DNA of 50,022 nucleotides from Pirellulales bacterium. GTDB lineage: Bacteria; Planctomycetota; Planctomycetia; Pirellulales; JAEUIK01. Below are positions 16,402 through 24,042 of the stretch, piece by piece. Position numbers and translations under genes: made by a program. How positions within the stretch are numbered: the stretch's first letter is position 1; every line of letters starts with the position of its first letter. Below the pieces are notes generated by a model. That model had not been told where the DNA came from. It made no database searches and saw nothing but the letters and a program-made list of their open reading frames with translations. The stretch spans positions 1 to 50,022 of the forward strand of contig JAHBXR010000035.1 of NCBI GenBank assembly GCA_019636335.1, read 5' to 3'.

Positions 16402-17856
16402 GTGCAGCATCGCGCGAGCTATCTGTCGACCATCGCCAGCGCCGTGGGAGACCGCCGCCGGTTTCTTTGCGATGTCGGCGCAGGGCTGGGGGCCGTCGCC
16501 CTGGCTGCGCTGCTGACGGATGATCGCCGTCGTACGCTGCGCGCCGGCGAGACGGTGGCCAGCCCGCTCGCGCCGCGCACACCCCATTTCGCGCCCCGCG
16601 CGAAACGGGTGATCTATCTCTTCATGCACGGCGGGCCGAGCCACGTCGACCTGCTCGATCCGAAGCCCGAGCTCGAGCGACTCGCCGGCCAACCCCTGCC
16701 CGACAGCGTCGGCCCCGTCATGACGCGGCGCAAGGTGGCGCAGAATCCATTGCTGGCGCCGATCAGACCCTTCCGGCCGCGCGGGCAGTCGGGGCTCGAG
16801 ATCAGCGACTTCCTGCCCCACACCGTCGAGCTGGCCGACGAACTGTGCGTGCTGCGCGGATGTCACGGCGACAGCGTGAATCATCCGCAGTCGGTCTACC
16901 AGATGAACACGGGCAGCATCCTGATGGGGCGCCCGAGCCTGGGGAGTTGGGTCAGCTATGGGCTGGGGACCGAGAACGACAGCCTGCCTGCGTTTGTCGT
17001 GTTGCCCGATCCCGGCGGCGGCGTGAAGGGGGGCCCGCTCGCCTGGGGCAACGGTTACTTGCCGGCGACCTATCAAGGGACGACGCTACGCCCCGGCGCC
17101 ACGCCGATTGTCGACCTGCGCCCACAACCTTCGATCAGCGGCGCACAACAGCGGGGCACGCTCGAACTGTTGCGCGGCATGAATCGCCGCCATAGCGAAT
17201 TGCGCGGGGGAGACAGTGTGCTTGCGGCGCGCGTCGAGGCCTATGAGCTGGCCTACCGCATGCAATCGGCCGCGCCGCTGGCGGTCGATTTTGCCGATGA
17301 GACGGCGGAGACCCTGGCGCTGTACGGCATCGGCGAGAAGCAGACCGACGAGTTTGGTCGGCGCTGCCTGCTCGCGCGGCGGCTCGTCGAGCGCGGCGTG
17401 CGCTTCGTGCAGCTTTACTCGGGAGATACGAACGGTTGGGATGCGCACGATGACGTCGCGCGCAATCATGGCCTGTTTTGCGGGCGGACCGATCTGCCGG
17501 TGGCGGGGCTGTTGCGCGATCTGCGGCGCCGCGGCCTGCTCGACGACACGCTGGTCATCTGGGGGGGCGAGTTCGGCCGCATGCCGATGAGCGAGCAGGG
17601 GAAAGGACGCGATCACAACCCCTGGGGATACAGCGTCTGGCTCGCCGGCGCCAAGGTACGCCGTGGGTTTGCCTATGGTGCGACCGACCCGTTCGGCCTA
17701 CGCGCGGTCGAGGGACAAGTTCACGTGCATGATCTGCACGCCACGATCCTCCACCTGCTGGGTTTGGATCACGAGTCTCTCACCTATACGCACAACGGTC
17801 GCGATGAGCGCTTGACCGACGTTGCCGGTCGCGTAGTGAAGGAGATTCTCGCATGA
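16402..17856 (+). CDS. DUF1501 domain protein, Tat-type leader
   Basis: A 484-residue DUF1501 (sulfatase-like fold) protein of the sort that planctomycetes encode in many copies. The leader DRRRFLCDVGAGLGAVALAALL has a twin-arginine-like motif, so export is likely. Family motifs include YLFMHGGPSHVDLLDPKPEL, DSVNHPQSVYQMNTG, FVQLYSGDTNGWDAHDDV, WGGEFGRMPMSE, GRDHNPWGY and HVHDLHATILHLLGLDH. Its reaction has not been established. The start is GTG at 16402, the first that includes the complete leader. Its stop overlaps the ATG of the DUF1549/1553 gene (ATGA at 17853), the usual pairing for this family. Confidence 0.93.
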   Translation: MQHRASYLSTIASAVGDRRRFLCDVGAGLGAVALAALLTDDRRRTLRAGETVASPLAPRTPHFAPRAKRVIYLFMHGGPSHVDLLDPKPELERLAGQPLPDSVGPVMTRRKVAQNPLLAPIRPFRPRGQSGLEISDFLPHTVELADELCVLRGCHGDSVNHPQSVYQMNTGSILMGRPSLGSWVSYGLGTENDSLPAFVVLPDPGGGVKGGPLAWGNGYLPATYQGTTLRPGATPIVDLRPQPSISGAQQRGTLELLRGMNRRHSELRGGDSVLAARVEAYELAYRMQSAAPLAVDFADETAETLALYGIGEKQTDEFGRRCLLARRLVERGVRFVQLYSGDTNGWDAHDDVARNHGLFCGRTDLPVAGLLRDLRRRGLLDDTLVIWGGEFGRMPMSEQGKGRDHNPWGYSVWLAGAKVRRGFAYGATDPFGLRAVEGQVHVHDLHATILHLLGLDHESLTYTHNGRDERLTDVAGRVVKEILA

Positions 17857-20093
17857 GGAATTCCTGGTGGCTAATCGTCGTGATCGGCGTTGCGTGTACT
17901 GTTCAGGTACATGTGTTGCGAGCTGCCGAGAACTCAACATCGGCAACTTCCGTCGAACGCACGATCACCCCCGGCGAACGGGACCACTGGGCCTATCACC
18001 CGATGTCTCATCCGGCTCCCCCAGACATCGACGACGAGCGATGGAGCCGGCACCCGGTCGATCGTTTCGTCAAAGCCGCCATGGACGAGGCAGGGGTCGA
18101 ATCATTGCCGCAGGCAGGACGAGCCGCGCTGCTGCGGCGACTCTCGTTCGACCTGACGGGGCTGCCCCCCACGCCGGCGGAACTCGACGCTTTTCTGGCG
18201 GACCCATCGCCCGACGCGTACGAGAAGCAGGTCGAGCGTTTGCTCGCCTCGCCCGCGTATGGCGAGCGCTGGGCGCAGCATTGGCTCGACCTGGCCCGCT
18301 TCGCCGAGACCGACGGCTTCGAGCACGACCTGCTGCGACCGAACGCCTGGCGCTATCGCGACTGGGTGATCGACGCGCTGAACCGAGATCTGCCGTACGA
18401 CCAGTTCGTGCGCGAGCAACTGGCGGGCGATCTCCTGCGGCCCGACGATCCAGCGGCGGCCGTGGCGACCGGTTTTCTACTGTGCGGGCCGGACATGCCC
18501 GACATCAATCTGCAGGAAGAACGCCGTCACGTCGTGCTCAACGAAATGACCGCCACGGTCGGCTCGACGCTGCTCGCGTTGCAGTTCGGCTGCGCGCAGT
18601 GTCACGATCACAAGTGGGACGCCATCACGCAGCACGACTTCTATCACCTGCGGGCCTACTTCGAGTCGGTCGATATCTTCCGCGATCACCCGATTCCCAC
18701 GGCCGAGGAACGAGCGGCGCGCGAAGCCGCCGAAACGGCCTGGGCCCCCGAGGACCATCAGCGCGACAAACGCCGCCGCGAGTTGGAAGACACGGCGCGA
18801 CGGCTGTTCCGCGAGAAGAACCCCGACGAGCGGCCGACGCTCGAGCAGGCACTGGCCGAGCTGAAGGAGAAAGATCGCACCGAGCACGCGGAGCTGGTCG
18901 AGGTAGTGGCCAAGTTGCCGGTGCTGCCCGAGCTGCCTATGGGGCGCGTCGTGCGCGACGGCAAGCATCGCGCGGGGCATCTCTATTTGCGAGGCGATTT
19001 CCGGCAGGAAGGGCCGGAGCTTGCCTGCCGGCTGCCGCAAGTTCTGGCGTCGGCGGAAGAGAAGGACTCTACGGTAGAGGCTGATTCTGAGAACGATGCC
19101 ATACCCTCGCGCGTCGCGCTGGCCGCTTGGATCACCCGTGGCGAGCACCCGCTGACGGCGCGCGTCATGGTAAATCGACTCTGGCAGTGGCATTTCGGTC
19201 TGGGGCTCGCGGCCTCGTCGAGCGATTTCGGCGTGATGGGCTCGACGCCGACGCATCCGGAGCTACTTGATTGGCTCGCCCGGCGTTTCGTCGCCGATGG
19301 CTGGGGCATGAAAGCGATGCATCGCCTGCTCGTCACGAGCAAAACGTACCAACTCGCGAGCGGACCGTACGACGCGAACTGGTCGGCCGAGGAGACGCAC
19401 GCGGCGCAAGAGATCTTCGCGCGCTCGTCGGCCGCCGATCCCGACAACAAATGGCTGTGGCGGCGCCGGCGTGTGCGACTCGATGGCGAATCGATTCGCG
19501 ATGCAATGCTGGCTGTCAGCGGAAATCTTTCCGATCGCCGCGGCGGACCTGGCATCCGCCCGCCTCTGCCGCCGGAAGTAACGGTGACGCTACTCAAGGA
19601 CCAGTGGAACATCTCAGGCGATAGCGACGATCACCGCCGCCGCAGCATCTACCTGTTCGTGCGGCGGAACCTGCGCTACCCGCTCTTCGACGTCTTCGAT
19701 CGCCCCGACACGAACGCCAGTTGCGCCATGCGCCACGAGTCGACGACGGCGACACAGTCGCTGATGCTCTTCAACTCAGAATTCAGTCTGCAATGCGCCC
19801 AATGGCTCGCCGGAGAACTCGTCCGCGCCGCGCCCGACGACGTCGAGCAACAGATCGGAGGCGCCTATCAGCGCATCCTCAACCGCGTGCCAACGGCAGA
19901 GGAAGTGGAACAAGCGCAACTGTTCTTGTCCCAACAGACTGATCGACTCCGTAGTGAAGGGCGAACGGCCGCAGAGCTAGCGCTGCCGGTCGATATCGAC
20001 GCATCGCTATGCGAGAATCCCTATGCGGCTGCGGCACTCGTCGATTTCGCGCTGGCATTGTTCAACGCGAACGAGTTTGTCTATTTGGACTGA
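17853..20093 (+). CDS. DUF1549 and DUF1553 domain protein (planctomycete cytochrome-type), secreted
   Basis: A 746-residue exported protein. A hydrophobic N-terminus (LIVVIGVACTVQVHVLRA) is followed by DUF1549: HPVDRFVKAAMDEAG, LLRRLSFDLTGLPPTPAELDAF, YGERWAQHWLDLARFAE, and a C-A-Q-C-H haem-type motif in FGCAQCHDHKWDAI. A charged helical linker leads to DUF1553: GEHPLTARVMVNRLWQWHFG, SSDFGVMGSTPTHPELLDWL, and DRPDTNASCAMRHESTTATQS. There is no extra N-terminal cytochrome domain, so it is shorter than many relatives. These proteins work with DUF1501 partners, possibly in breaking down sulfated polysaccharides, but that role is not proven. Coupled to the DUF1501 gene. Confidence 0.92.
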   Translation: MRNSWWLIVVIGVACTVQVHVLRAAENSTSATSVERTITPGERDHWAYHPMSHPAPPDIDDERWSRHPVDRFVKAAMDEAGVESLPQAGRAALLRRLSFDLTGLPPTPAELDAFLADPSPDAYEKQVERLLASPAYGERWAQHWLDLARFAETDGFEHDLLRPNAWRYRDWVIDALNRDLPYDQFVREQLAGDLLRPDDPAAAVATGFLLCGPDMPDINLQEERRHVVLNEMTATVGSTLLALQFGCAQCHDHKWDAITQHDFYHLRAYFESVDIFRDHPIPTAEERAAREAAETAWAPEDHQRDKRRRELEDTARRLFREKNPDERPTLEQALAELKEKDRTEHAELVEVVAKLPVLPELPMGRVVRDGKHRAGHLYLRGDFRQEGPELACRLPQVLASAEEKDSTVEADSENDAIPSRVALAAWITRGEHPLTARVMVNRLWQWHFGLGLAASSSDFGVMGSTPTHPELLDWLARRFVADGWGMKAMHRLLVTSKTYQLASGPYDANWSAEETHAAQEIFARSSAADPDNKWLWRRRRVRLDGESIRDAMLAVSGNLSDRRGGPGIRPPLPPEVTVTLLKDQWNISGDSDDHRRRSIYLFVRRNLRYPLFDVFDRPDTNASCAMRHESTTATQSLMLFNSEFSLQCAQWLAGELVRAAPDDVEQQIGGAYQRILNRVPTAEEVEQAQLFLSQQTDRLRSEGRTAAELALPVDIDASLCENPYAAAALVDFALALFNANEFVYLD

Positions 20094-20099
20094 CATGCA

Positions 20100-20687
20100 A
20101 TGCCGGAGAAACTCTCGACTCTCTTTCGTGTGTCTAGAGTGCGTTTCAGCCTTCGTACACTTCTGGTAGCGATGTTGCTTTTATCGCTAGTTGGATACAC
20201 CTTACGACCCGGTAATCTGCTTCCCGGTTACGCGAGGGTGTCGTTTGAAATGGAAGGTTTTAGCTACGTGCCCCAGGCAATTCATGAGCCACCAGGTCTG
20301 ATCGCGATAGTGCGCGTCACGAATCACTCCGGACATTCATTGTGGTATCGGGGTGCTGCGTTAAATAGCCCGGATACGGAATCACTCGATTTCGTGGACG
20401 GCACATGGGAGTGGTCCGCACAACGGATGCGTATGGGACCATCGTGGAAAAAAGAGTTCCCCGATGAGTTTAGATTTCAGAACGGTGCGTCAGTCGTCTA
20501 TAACGTACCGGTACGCGAGCGGGCGGAGAAGGTCAAAGCAGGTTTATCATTTGCGACATGCTGGCTGGGCACGTACGACACGACCATCTGGAGCCAAGAA
20601 TTTGACGTCGAACGACCGCTCCAAACTGGAGGGAATCTCCAATCCGGTAGCATTCCTGAGCCGTCGGAAGAAGTTGCACCGCAATAA
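20100..20687 (+). CDS. Single-pass membrane protein, planctomycete type, unknown
   Basis: A 195-residue protein starting six bases after the previous stop. The N-terminus RVRFSLRTLLVAMLLLSLVGY is a membrane segment common in planctomycete proteins. The outer part is probably a beta-sandwich: LIAIVRVTNHSGHSLWYRG, then a Trp-rich region and VREKAEKVKAG-like strand sequence. Codon use is less GC-rich than in the neighbouring DUF1549/1553 gene, which hints at a different history even though spacing suggests co-transcription. No function can be assigned. Confidence 0.7.
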   Translation: MPEKLSTLFRVSRVRFSLRTLLVAMLLLSLVGYTLRPGNLLPGYARVSFEMEGFSYVPQAIHEPPGLIAIVRVTNHSGHSLWYRGAALNSPDTESLDFVDGTWEWSAQRMRMGPSWKKEFPDEFRFQNGASVVYNVPVRERAEKVKAGLSFATCWLGTYDTTIWSQEFDVERPLQTGGNLQSGSIPEPSEEVAPQ

Positions 20688-20745
20688 TCGTTCGATGGGG
20701 TATCACCCCAGTCGGCGGCGATCGCCAGAAAGCAGTCCGACAGGC

Positions 20746-21141
20746 TCAGCCCGTTTGTACCTTGAGTTCGGCCAAGTGCTGGGCCGTGCCGACCAGTCGG
20801 TCCCAGTTTTCGTAGATGTATTCTGGCGGGCCGCCGACTTGCGCCACCACCTGCGCCACCTTCTCCGTCGGCACCATTTCGATGGCGTCCCAGGGGCAGA
20901 CCGTCAGGTCGTAGGGGTCGGTCTTCTTGCGCGGGATGTGGACGCAGACCTCGCAGCCCACGCAGCGCTCGAGGTCGATCTGGCAGAAGCTCTGCATGTT
21001 GGGCATGCCGGGGAACTGCTGGATCTTCATAATGCAGTCGACCGGGCAGACCTCGAGACAGGCTTCGCAACCGGTGCAGTTGTCGGCGTTGATGACCGCC
21101 AGCTCCTTGGGGAGCTTCTTGCGGGGGCCTTGCTTGGCCAT
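20746..21141 (-). CDS. Ferredoxin with two [4Fe-4S] clusters
   Basis: A 131-residue cytoplasmic electron carrier. First cluster: C22, C25, C28 and C32 in NCTGCEACLEVCPVDC. Second: C60, C63 and C66 in ERCVGCEVCVHIPRKK plus C82 in VCPWDAIEMV, with a longer spacer before the last Cys than in ordinary 2[4Fe-4S] ferredoxins; extra cysteines lie at 36 and 53. A C-terminal extension of about 40 residues (PPEYIYENWDRLVGTAQHLAEL) may mediate partner binding. The start at 21141 (MAKQGPRKK) was preferred over an upstream extension with no domain content. No redox partner lies next to it. Confidence 0.92.
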   Translation of the reverse strand: MAKQGPRKKLPKELAVINADNCTGCEACLEVCPVDCIMKIQQFPGMPNMQSFCQIDLERCVGCEVCVHIPRKKTDPYDLTVCPWDAIEMVPTEKVAQVVAQVGGPPEYIYENWDRLVGTAQHLAELKVQTG

Positions 21142-21314
21142 GCGTCGTGAACCTCGCTGGGCAGATATCCGGCGGGTGCAAGCGCCGGGTAAAGCTAATA
21201 TCGACCGAACATGCTCAATGATACGACCTGAAGCCCGAGCGGCCAACCGCACCCCAGGGCCGAATTTGGCCAGCCCAGAGGACAATCAGCTCGTTTTTCC
21301 CGTCCATTGGCCCC

Positions 21315-21647
21315 TCAGGCGTCGGCCCAGGCCAGGAACGTTTCCAAGATTTCTTCCAGCCGCGTGGGGTCGCCAGCCCCCTGGAACGCCCCTTCGTCAA
21401 CGATGCAGTGGAGCCAGGGGGATTCATCGTCGAGCTGCCAGCCCTCTTCGTCGACACCGTCGAGCACCGGCACGAACGGCTTTTCAGCCAAGGGCGTCTC
21501 CGGCAGGTCGATCCGCACGATCCAGCCGGGGTTGTCGCACGTCTTGATCGTGATGCCGTACTCGTGCTCCCAATCGTCGTTGCAGTGACGCTGGAACCAG
21601 GCCGAGAGCCGAGCCAGCAGAGTAGCCGCCGTGGGCTTCGCGTTCAT
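21315..21647 (-). CDS. Imm53-like protein
   Basis: A 110-residue acidic protein. The pattern LLARLSAWFQRHCNDDWEHE, YGITIKTCDNPGWIVRIDL, TPLAEKPF and SPWLHCIVDEGAFQGAGDP, then LEEILETFLAWA, matches immunity protein 53, a family first noted beside polymorphic toxins. No toxin gene is adjacent: the neighbours are a ferredoxin and lysA. Many Imm53-like proteins in non-toxin settings probably have other roles. Start at 21647 (MNAKPTAATLL), since the upstream part of the frame runs into repeat DNA. Confidence 0.78.
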   Translation of the reverse strand: MNAKPTAATLLARLSAWFQRHCNDDWEHEYGITIKTCDNPGWIVRIDLPETPLAEKPFVPVLDGVDEEGWQLDDESPWLHCIVDEGAFQGAGDPTRLEEILETFLAWADA

Positions 21648-21698
21648 GCGTGCGATTCCGAGTGTGCTGCGAGCGATACTCTGAGCCAGACCAGAGGA

Positions 21699-21820
21699 TT
21701 CATCCACAGATGACGCAGATTTCACAGATTTGGTGCATGACGAAACGGAGCCGGCGCGCTGTACGGCAACCGCACCACGGTCTCTTCAAATCTGCGTAAT
21801 CTGTGAAATCTGTGGATGAA
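21699..21820. repeat. Inverted pair of ATCCACAGAT-type repeats
   Basis: Left arm 21699-21731 (ATCCACAGATGACGCAGATT onwards) and right arm 21788-21820 (AATCTGCGTAATCTGTGAAA onwards) are inverted copies about 56 bases apart. The right arm abuts the lysA stop codon. A third copy, sharing 23 identical bases with the right arm, lies at 41120-41142. Similar sequences are scattered in many unrelated bacterial genomes, from memory. Confidence 0.85.
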
Positions 21821-23092
21821 CTACCCGGCCGGAACGATTCGTTCGCCGCGGATCAGGTCTTCGAACGACTGGCGGGCGCGAATTTCGTGGGCGTGGCCCT
21901 CGACGATGAGCACTTCGGCGGCGGTCGGTTTCGAGTTGTAGTTCGAAGCCATGACCTGTCCGTACGCCCCGGCACATTCGATCACCAGGAAGTCTCCCAC
22001 CTGAGCTGCCGGCAGCGAGCGCGTGGCGACGTAGCCCCCTTCGTCCTGCGTGAAGATATCGCCCGACTCGCACAACGGGCCACCCACGACCACGTCTGCC
22101 AACGGTCGCGGGCTGGTGCTGCCATCGGCCGGTGCGATCGACATGGGGTGGTATGAGCCGTAGAGGATTGGCCGGGCGAGATTATTGAACCCCGCATCGA
22201 CGAGGTAGAACGTGTTCGCGCCCATCCGCTTCACGGCACGAATCTCGCTCACGAGGTAGCCGCTTTCGGCGACGAGATAACGGCCTGGCTCGATCTCCAA
22301 CTGCACGGCGTGGCCGAACTTGTCGGCCAGGCGGCGGCGCGTGGCATCCCAGAGTTGGAAGTAGGCGTCGATGTCGACGGTTTGATCGGTGGGGCGGTAG
22401 GGGATGGGCAGGCCGCCACCGGCGCTGATCGAGCGGATGGAACGGCCGATCTGCAGGGCGGTTGTTTCGAGTGCCGCACAGACCTGCGAGAGATGCTCGA
22501 GATCGGTGCCCGAGCCGATGTGCATGTGCAGCCCGGTGATGCCCAGGCCGTGATAATCGGCGCGGCGCAGGCAGTCGTCGAGCTGCTCGTGCCAGATGCC
22601 GTGCTTCGAGCCTTCGCCGCCGGTGTTCGTCTTGCGGCTGTGACCGTGGCCGAAGCCGGGGTTGATGCGGAGGGTGATCTCGCGGCCGGGGGCCCGCTCG
22701 CCGAGCTGGTCGATCATGTCGGGAGAGCCGCAGTTGACGTGCAGCCCCTGCTCGACGACCAGGTCGAGCGCGTCTCGATCGAAGATATCGGCCGTGTAGA
22801 CGACCGGCGGCGGATCGCCATGCACGCGGTACCCTGCGGCGACCGCGCGGCGGACCTCGCCGGCGCTGACCGCATCGACCAGCACGCCGTGCCGGCGCAT
22901 GAGATCGAGGATGGCCAGGTTCGAGCAGGCCTTTTGGGCGTAGCGGATGAAATCGAACTGCCGCAGGTCCTCGATCCGCTCAACGATCTTGGCCGCGTCA
23001 TAGACGTACGTGGGGGTGCCAAACCGCCGGGCCAGCTCGACCGCGTCGAGTCCGGCAATCTCATGACGCAGGTGGGAAGCGATCGTGGACAT
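21821..23092 (-). CDS. lysA: Diaminopimelate decarboxylase
   Basis: A 423-residue fold-type III PLP enzyme that converts meso-diaminopimelate to lysine, the final step of lysine synthesis. K54 in YAQKACSN binds PLP. Further motifs: VDAVSAGEVRRAVAAGY, LRINPGFGHGHSRKTNTGG, SKHGIWHEQL, HMHIGSGTDL, SISAGGGLPIPY, EIEPGRYLVAESGYL, and GGPLCESGDIF carrying the substrate-binding Cys. Full length. It is a single gene; the stop codon is joined directly to a dispersed repeat. No other lysine gene is nearby, apart from a DapA-family gene at 27.4 kb that is probably not the biosynthetic enzyme. Confidence 0.95.
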   Translation of the reverse strand: MSTIASHLRHEIAGLDAVELARRFGTPTYVYDAAKIVERIEDLRQFDFIRYAQKACSNLAILDLMRRHGVLVDAVSAGEVRRAVAAGYRVHGDPPPVVYTADIFDRDALDLVVEQGLHVNCGSPDMIDQLGERAPGREITLRINPGFGHGHSRKTNTGGEGSKHGIWHEQLDDCLRRADYHGLGITGLHMHIGSGTDLEHLSQVCAALETTALQIGRSIRSISAGGGLPIPYRPTDQTVDIDAYFQLWDATRRRLADKFGHAVQLEIEPGRYLVAESGYLVSEIRAVKRMGANTFYLVDAGFNNLARPILYGSYHPMSIAPADGSTSPRPLADVVVGGPLCESGDIFTQDEGGYVATRSLPAAQVGDFLVIECAGAYGQVMASNYNSKPTAAEVLIVEGHAHEIRARQSFEDLIRGERIVPAG

Positions 23093-23237
23093 GGGGAATT
23101 CGTCGATCGGGGTGCGAAGGTGCGGAAGTCATGCGACACAAGACACACGCCGCCAGAGGGCGTTCGCAGCCTAGCAGAGGGAAAAACGGGCTCCAAGGGG
23201 GCGGGGGGTGGAACCGTACTTCGGCGTTAGCCCGGCC

Positions 23238-23687
23238 TTAGTGCGAGAACTCGGTGTAGTACATAATGCCATCCTCCAACTTGCATAACACGGTGACATC
23301 GCCATCCACATCACAATAGGTTCCGGATAAGTCTCCCGAAGGATGCCACCAACTCGGCGATAGCCACTGACCGATTCGCCAGCTGATCCAGCCCTTTTGT
23401 TCCTCGGTCGCCTCGCAGTCTTCCCGTGGTTTGAGATTTAGTCGCTCGACAAGTTCCTGAAACTCGTCCGGAGACATTCGCGCACTCGCGTAGAATGCCC
23501 AGTCTGGGAATGTGTCCAAAGCATCAGGCGATTCATATAGCACTTCTCGGTCGCCATCGCGCATCACCGACTTGATCGTTGTAACGACCTCGGGTTCGCT
23601 GAAAAACCCACTGCAGATGCACGTGGAGATGCATAGCGTGGAGACGATCGCGATCACCCCAAAAGCCGCTGCCCGCTTCTTTCGCAT
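23238..23687 (-). CDS. Small secreted or lipid-anchored protein, unknown
   Basis: A 149-residue protein with a basic start (MRKKRAAAF) and a hydrophobic segment (GVIAIVSTLCISTCICSG) rich in Cys; STCICSG could serve as a lipobox, though it is not a perfect one. The mature part is acidic and Trp-rich (WISWRIGQWLSPSWWHPSGD) and has several Cys. Lower GC content and codon use differ from neighbouring lysA, which suggests a fast-evolving or acquired gene. No family recognised. Confidence 0.65.
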   Translation of the reverse strand: MRKKRAAAFGVIAIVSTLCISTCICSGFFSEPEVVTTIKSVMRDGDREVLYESPDALDTFPDWAFYASARMSPDEFQELVERLNLKPREDCEATEEQKGWISWRIGQWLSPSWWHPSGDLSGTYCDVDGDVTVLCKLEDGIMYYTEFSH

Positions 23688-23764
23688 GATAGTTTCTCGC
23701 TGCTGAAAGTCAGTCTTGCCTCTGCGATTCTATGGGTAAGGCAATGGCTTATCGCTGCGCAACA

Positions 23765-23782
23765 CTAGTCCCTGAGGACTAG
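23765..23782. other. Perfect short hairpin
   Basis: CTAGTCC and GGACTAG pair around a CTGA loop (7 bp stem). It lies in the gap between two minus-strand genes, just beyond the candidate small RNA. There is no T-run, so a terminator is unlikely. Confidence 0.4.
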
Positions 23783-23807
23783 ACGCAAGAAAGCAGTCTG
23801 GGCGCAC

Positions 23808-23882
23808 GAAAAAACCCGCCTGCCTATCCCGTTTTGCGGGAATGAACACCATACGGTGCCAGTTCAGCCTGCGGGTCAATTT
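23808..23882 (-). ncRNA. Candidate small structured RNA ending in a U-tract
   Basis: On the minus strand an outer stem (ACCCGC 23876-23871 with GCGGGT 23819-23814) encloses two hairpins, CACC-loop-GGTG (23858-23847) and TCCCG-loop-CGGGA (23841-23827), forming a three-way junction that ends in six Us (23814-23809). A TATACT lies just upstream (23895-23890), about 13 bases before the stem. The RNA would be roughly 75 bases. It could instead be only an elaborate terminator. No clear -35 was found. Confidence 0.3.
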
Positions 23883-23926
23883 CAATAGAAGTATATCGTG
23901 CAAACCTCGGCAGTTGCTACAGCGAC

Positions 23927-23968
23927 AAAAAAACCACGGCACGATGGGAGTGGCACCGTACCGTGGTT
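23927..23968 (-). terminator. Intrinsic terminator of the 24043-25740 gene
   Basis: On the minus strand AACCACGG (23968-23961) pairs with CCGTGGTT (23939-23932), with more pairing inside (GGTGCC and its partner), and the stem runs into seven Us. It lies 75 bases after the stop of the large secreted protein. Confidence 0.75.
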
Positions 23969-24042
23969 GAGTTGCGATCGAGATTGCTGGGTCACTGCGC
24001 CGCTTCATCGAAGCAACGACGGCGCCGAGCGATCTTTCGCCG

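Noticed and set aside
20696..20726. A terminator between the converging 20100-20687 and ferredoxin genes (TGGGG/CCCCA hairpin)
   Set aside because: The stem is only five pairs and neither strand has a T-run after it.
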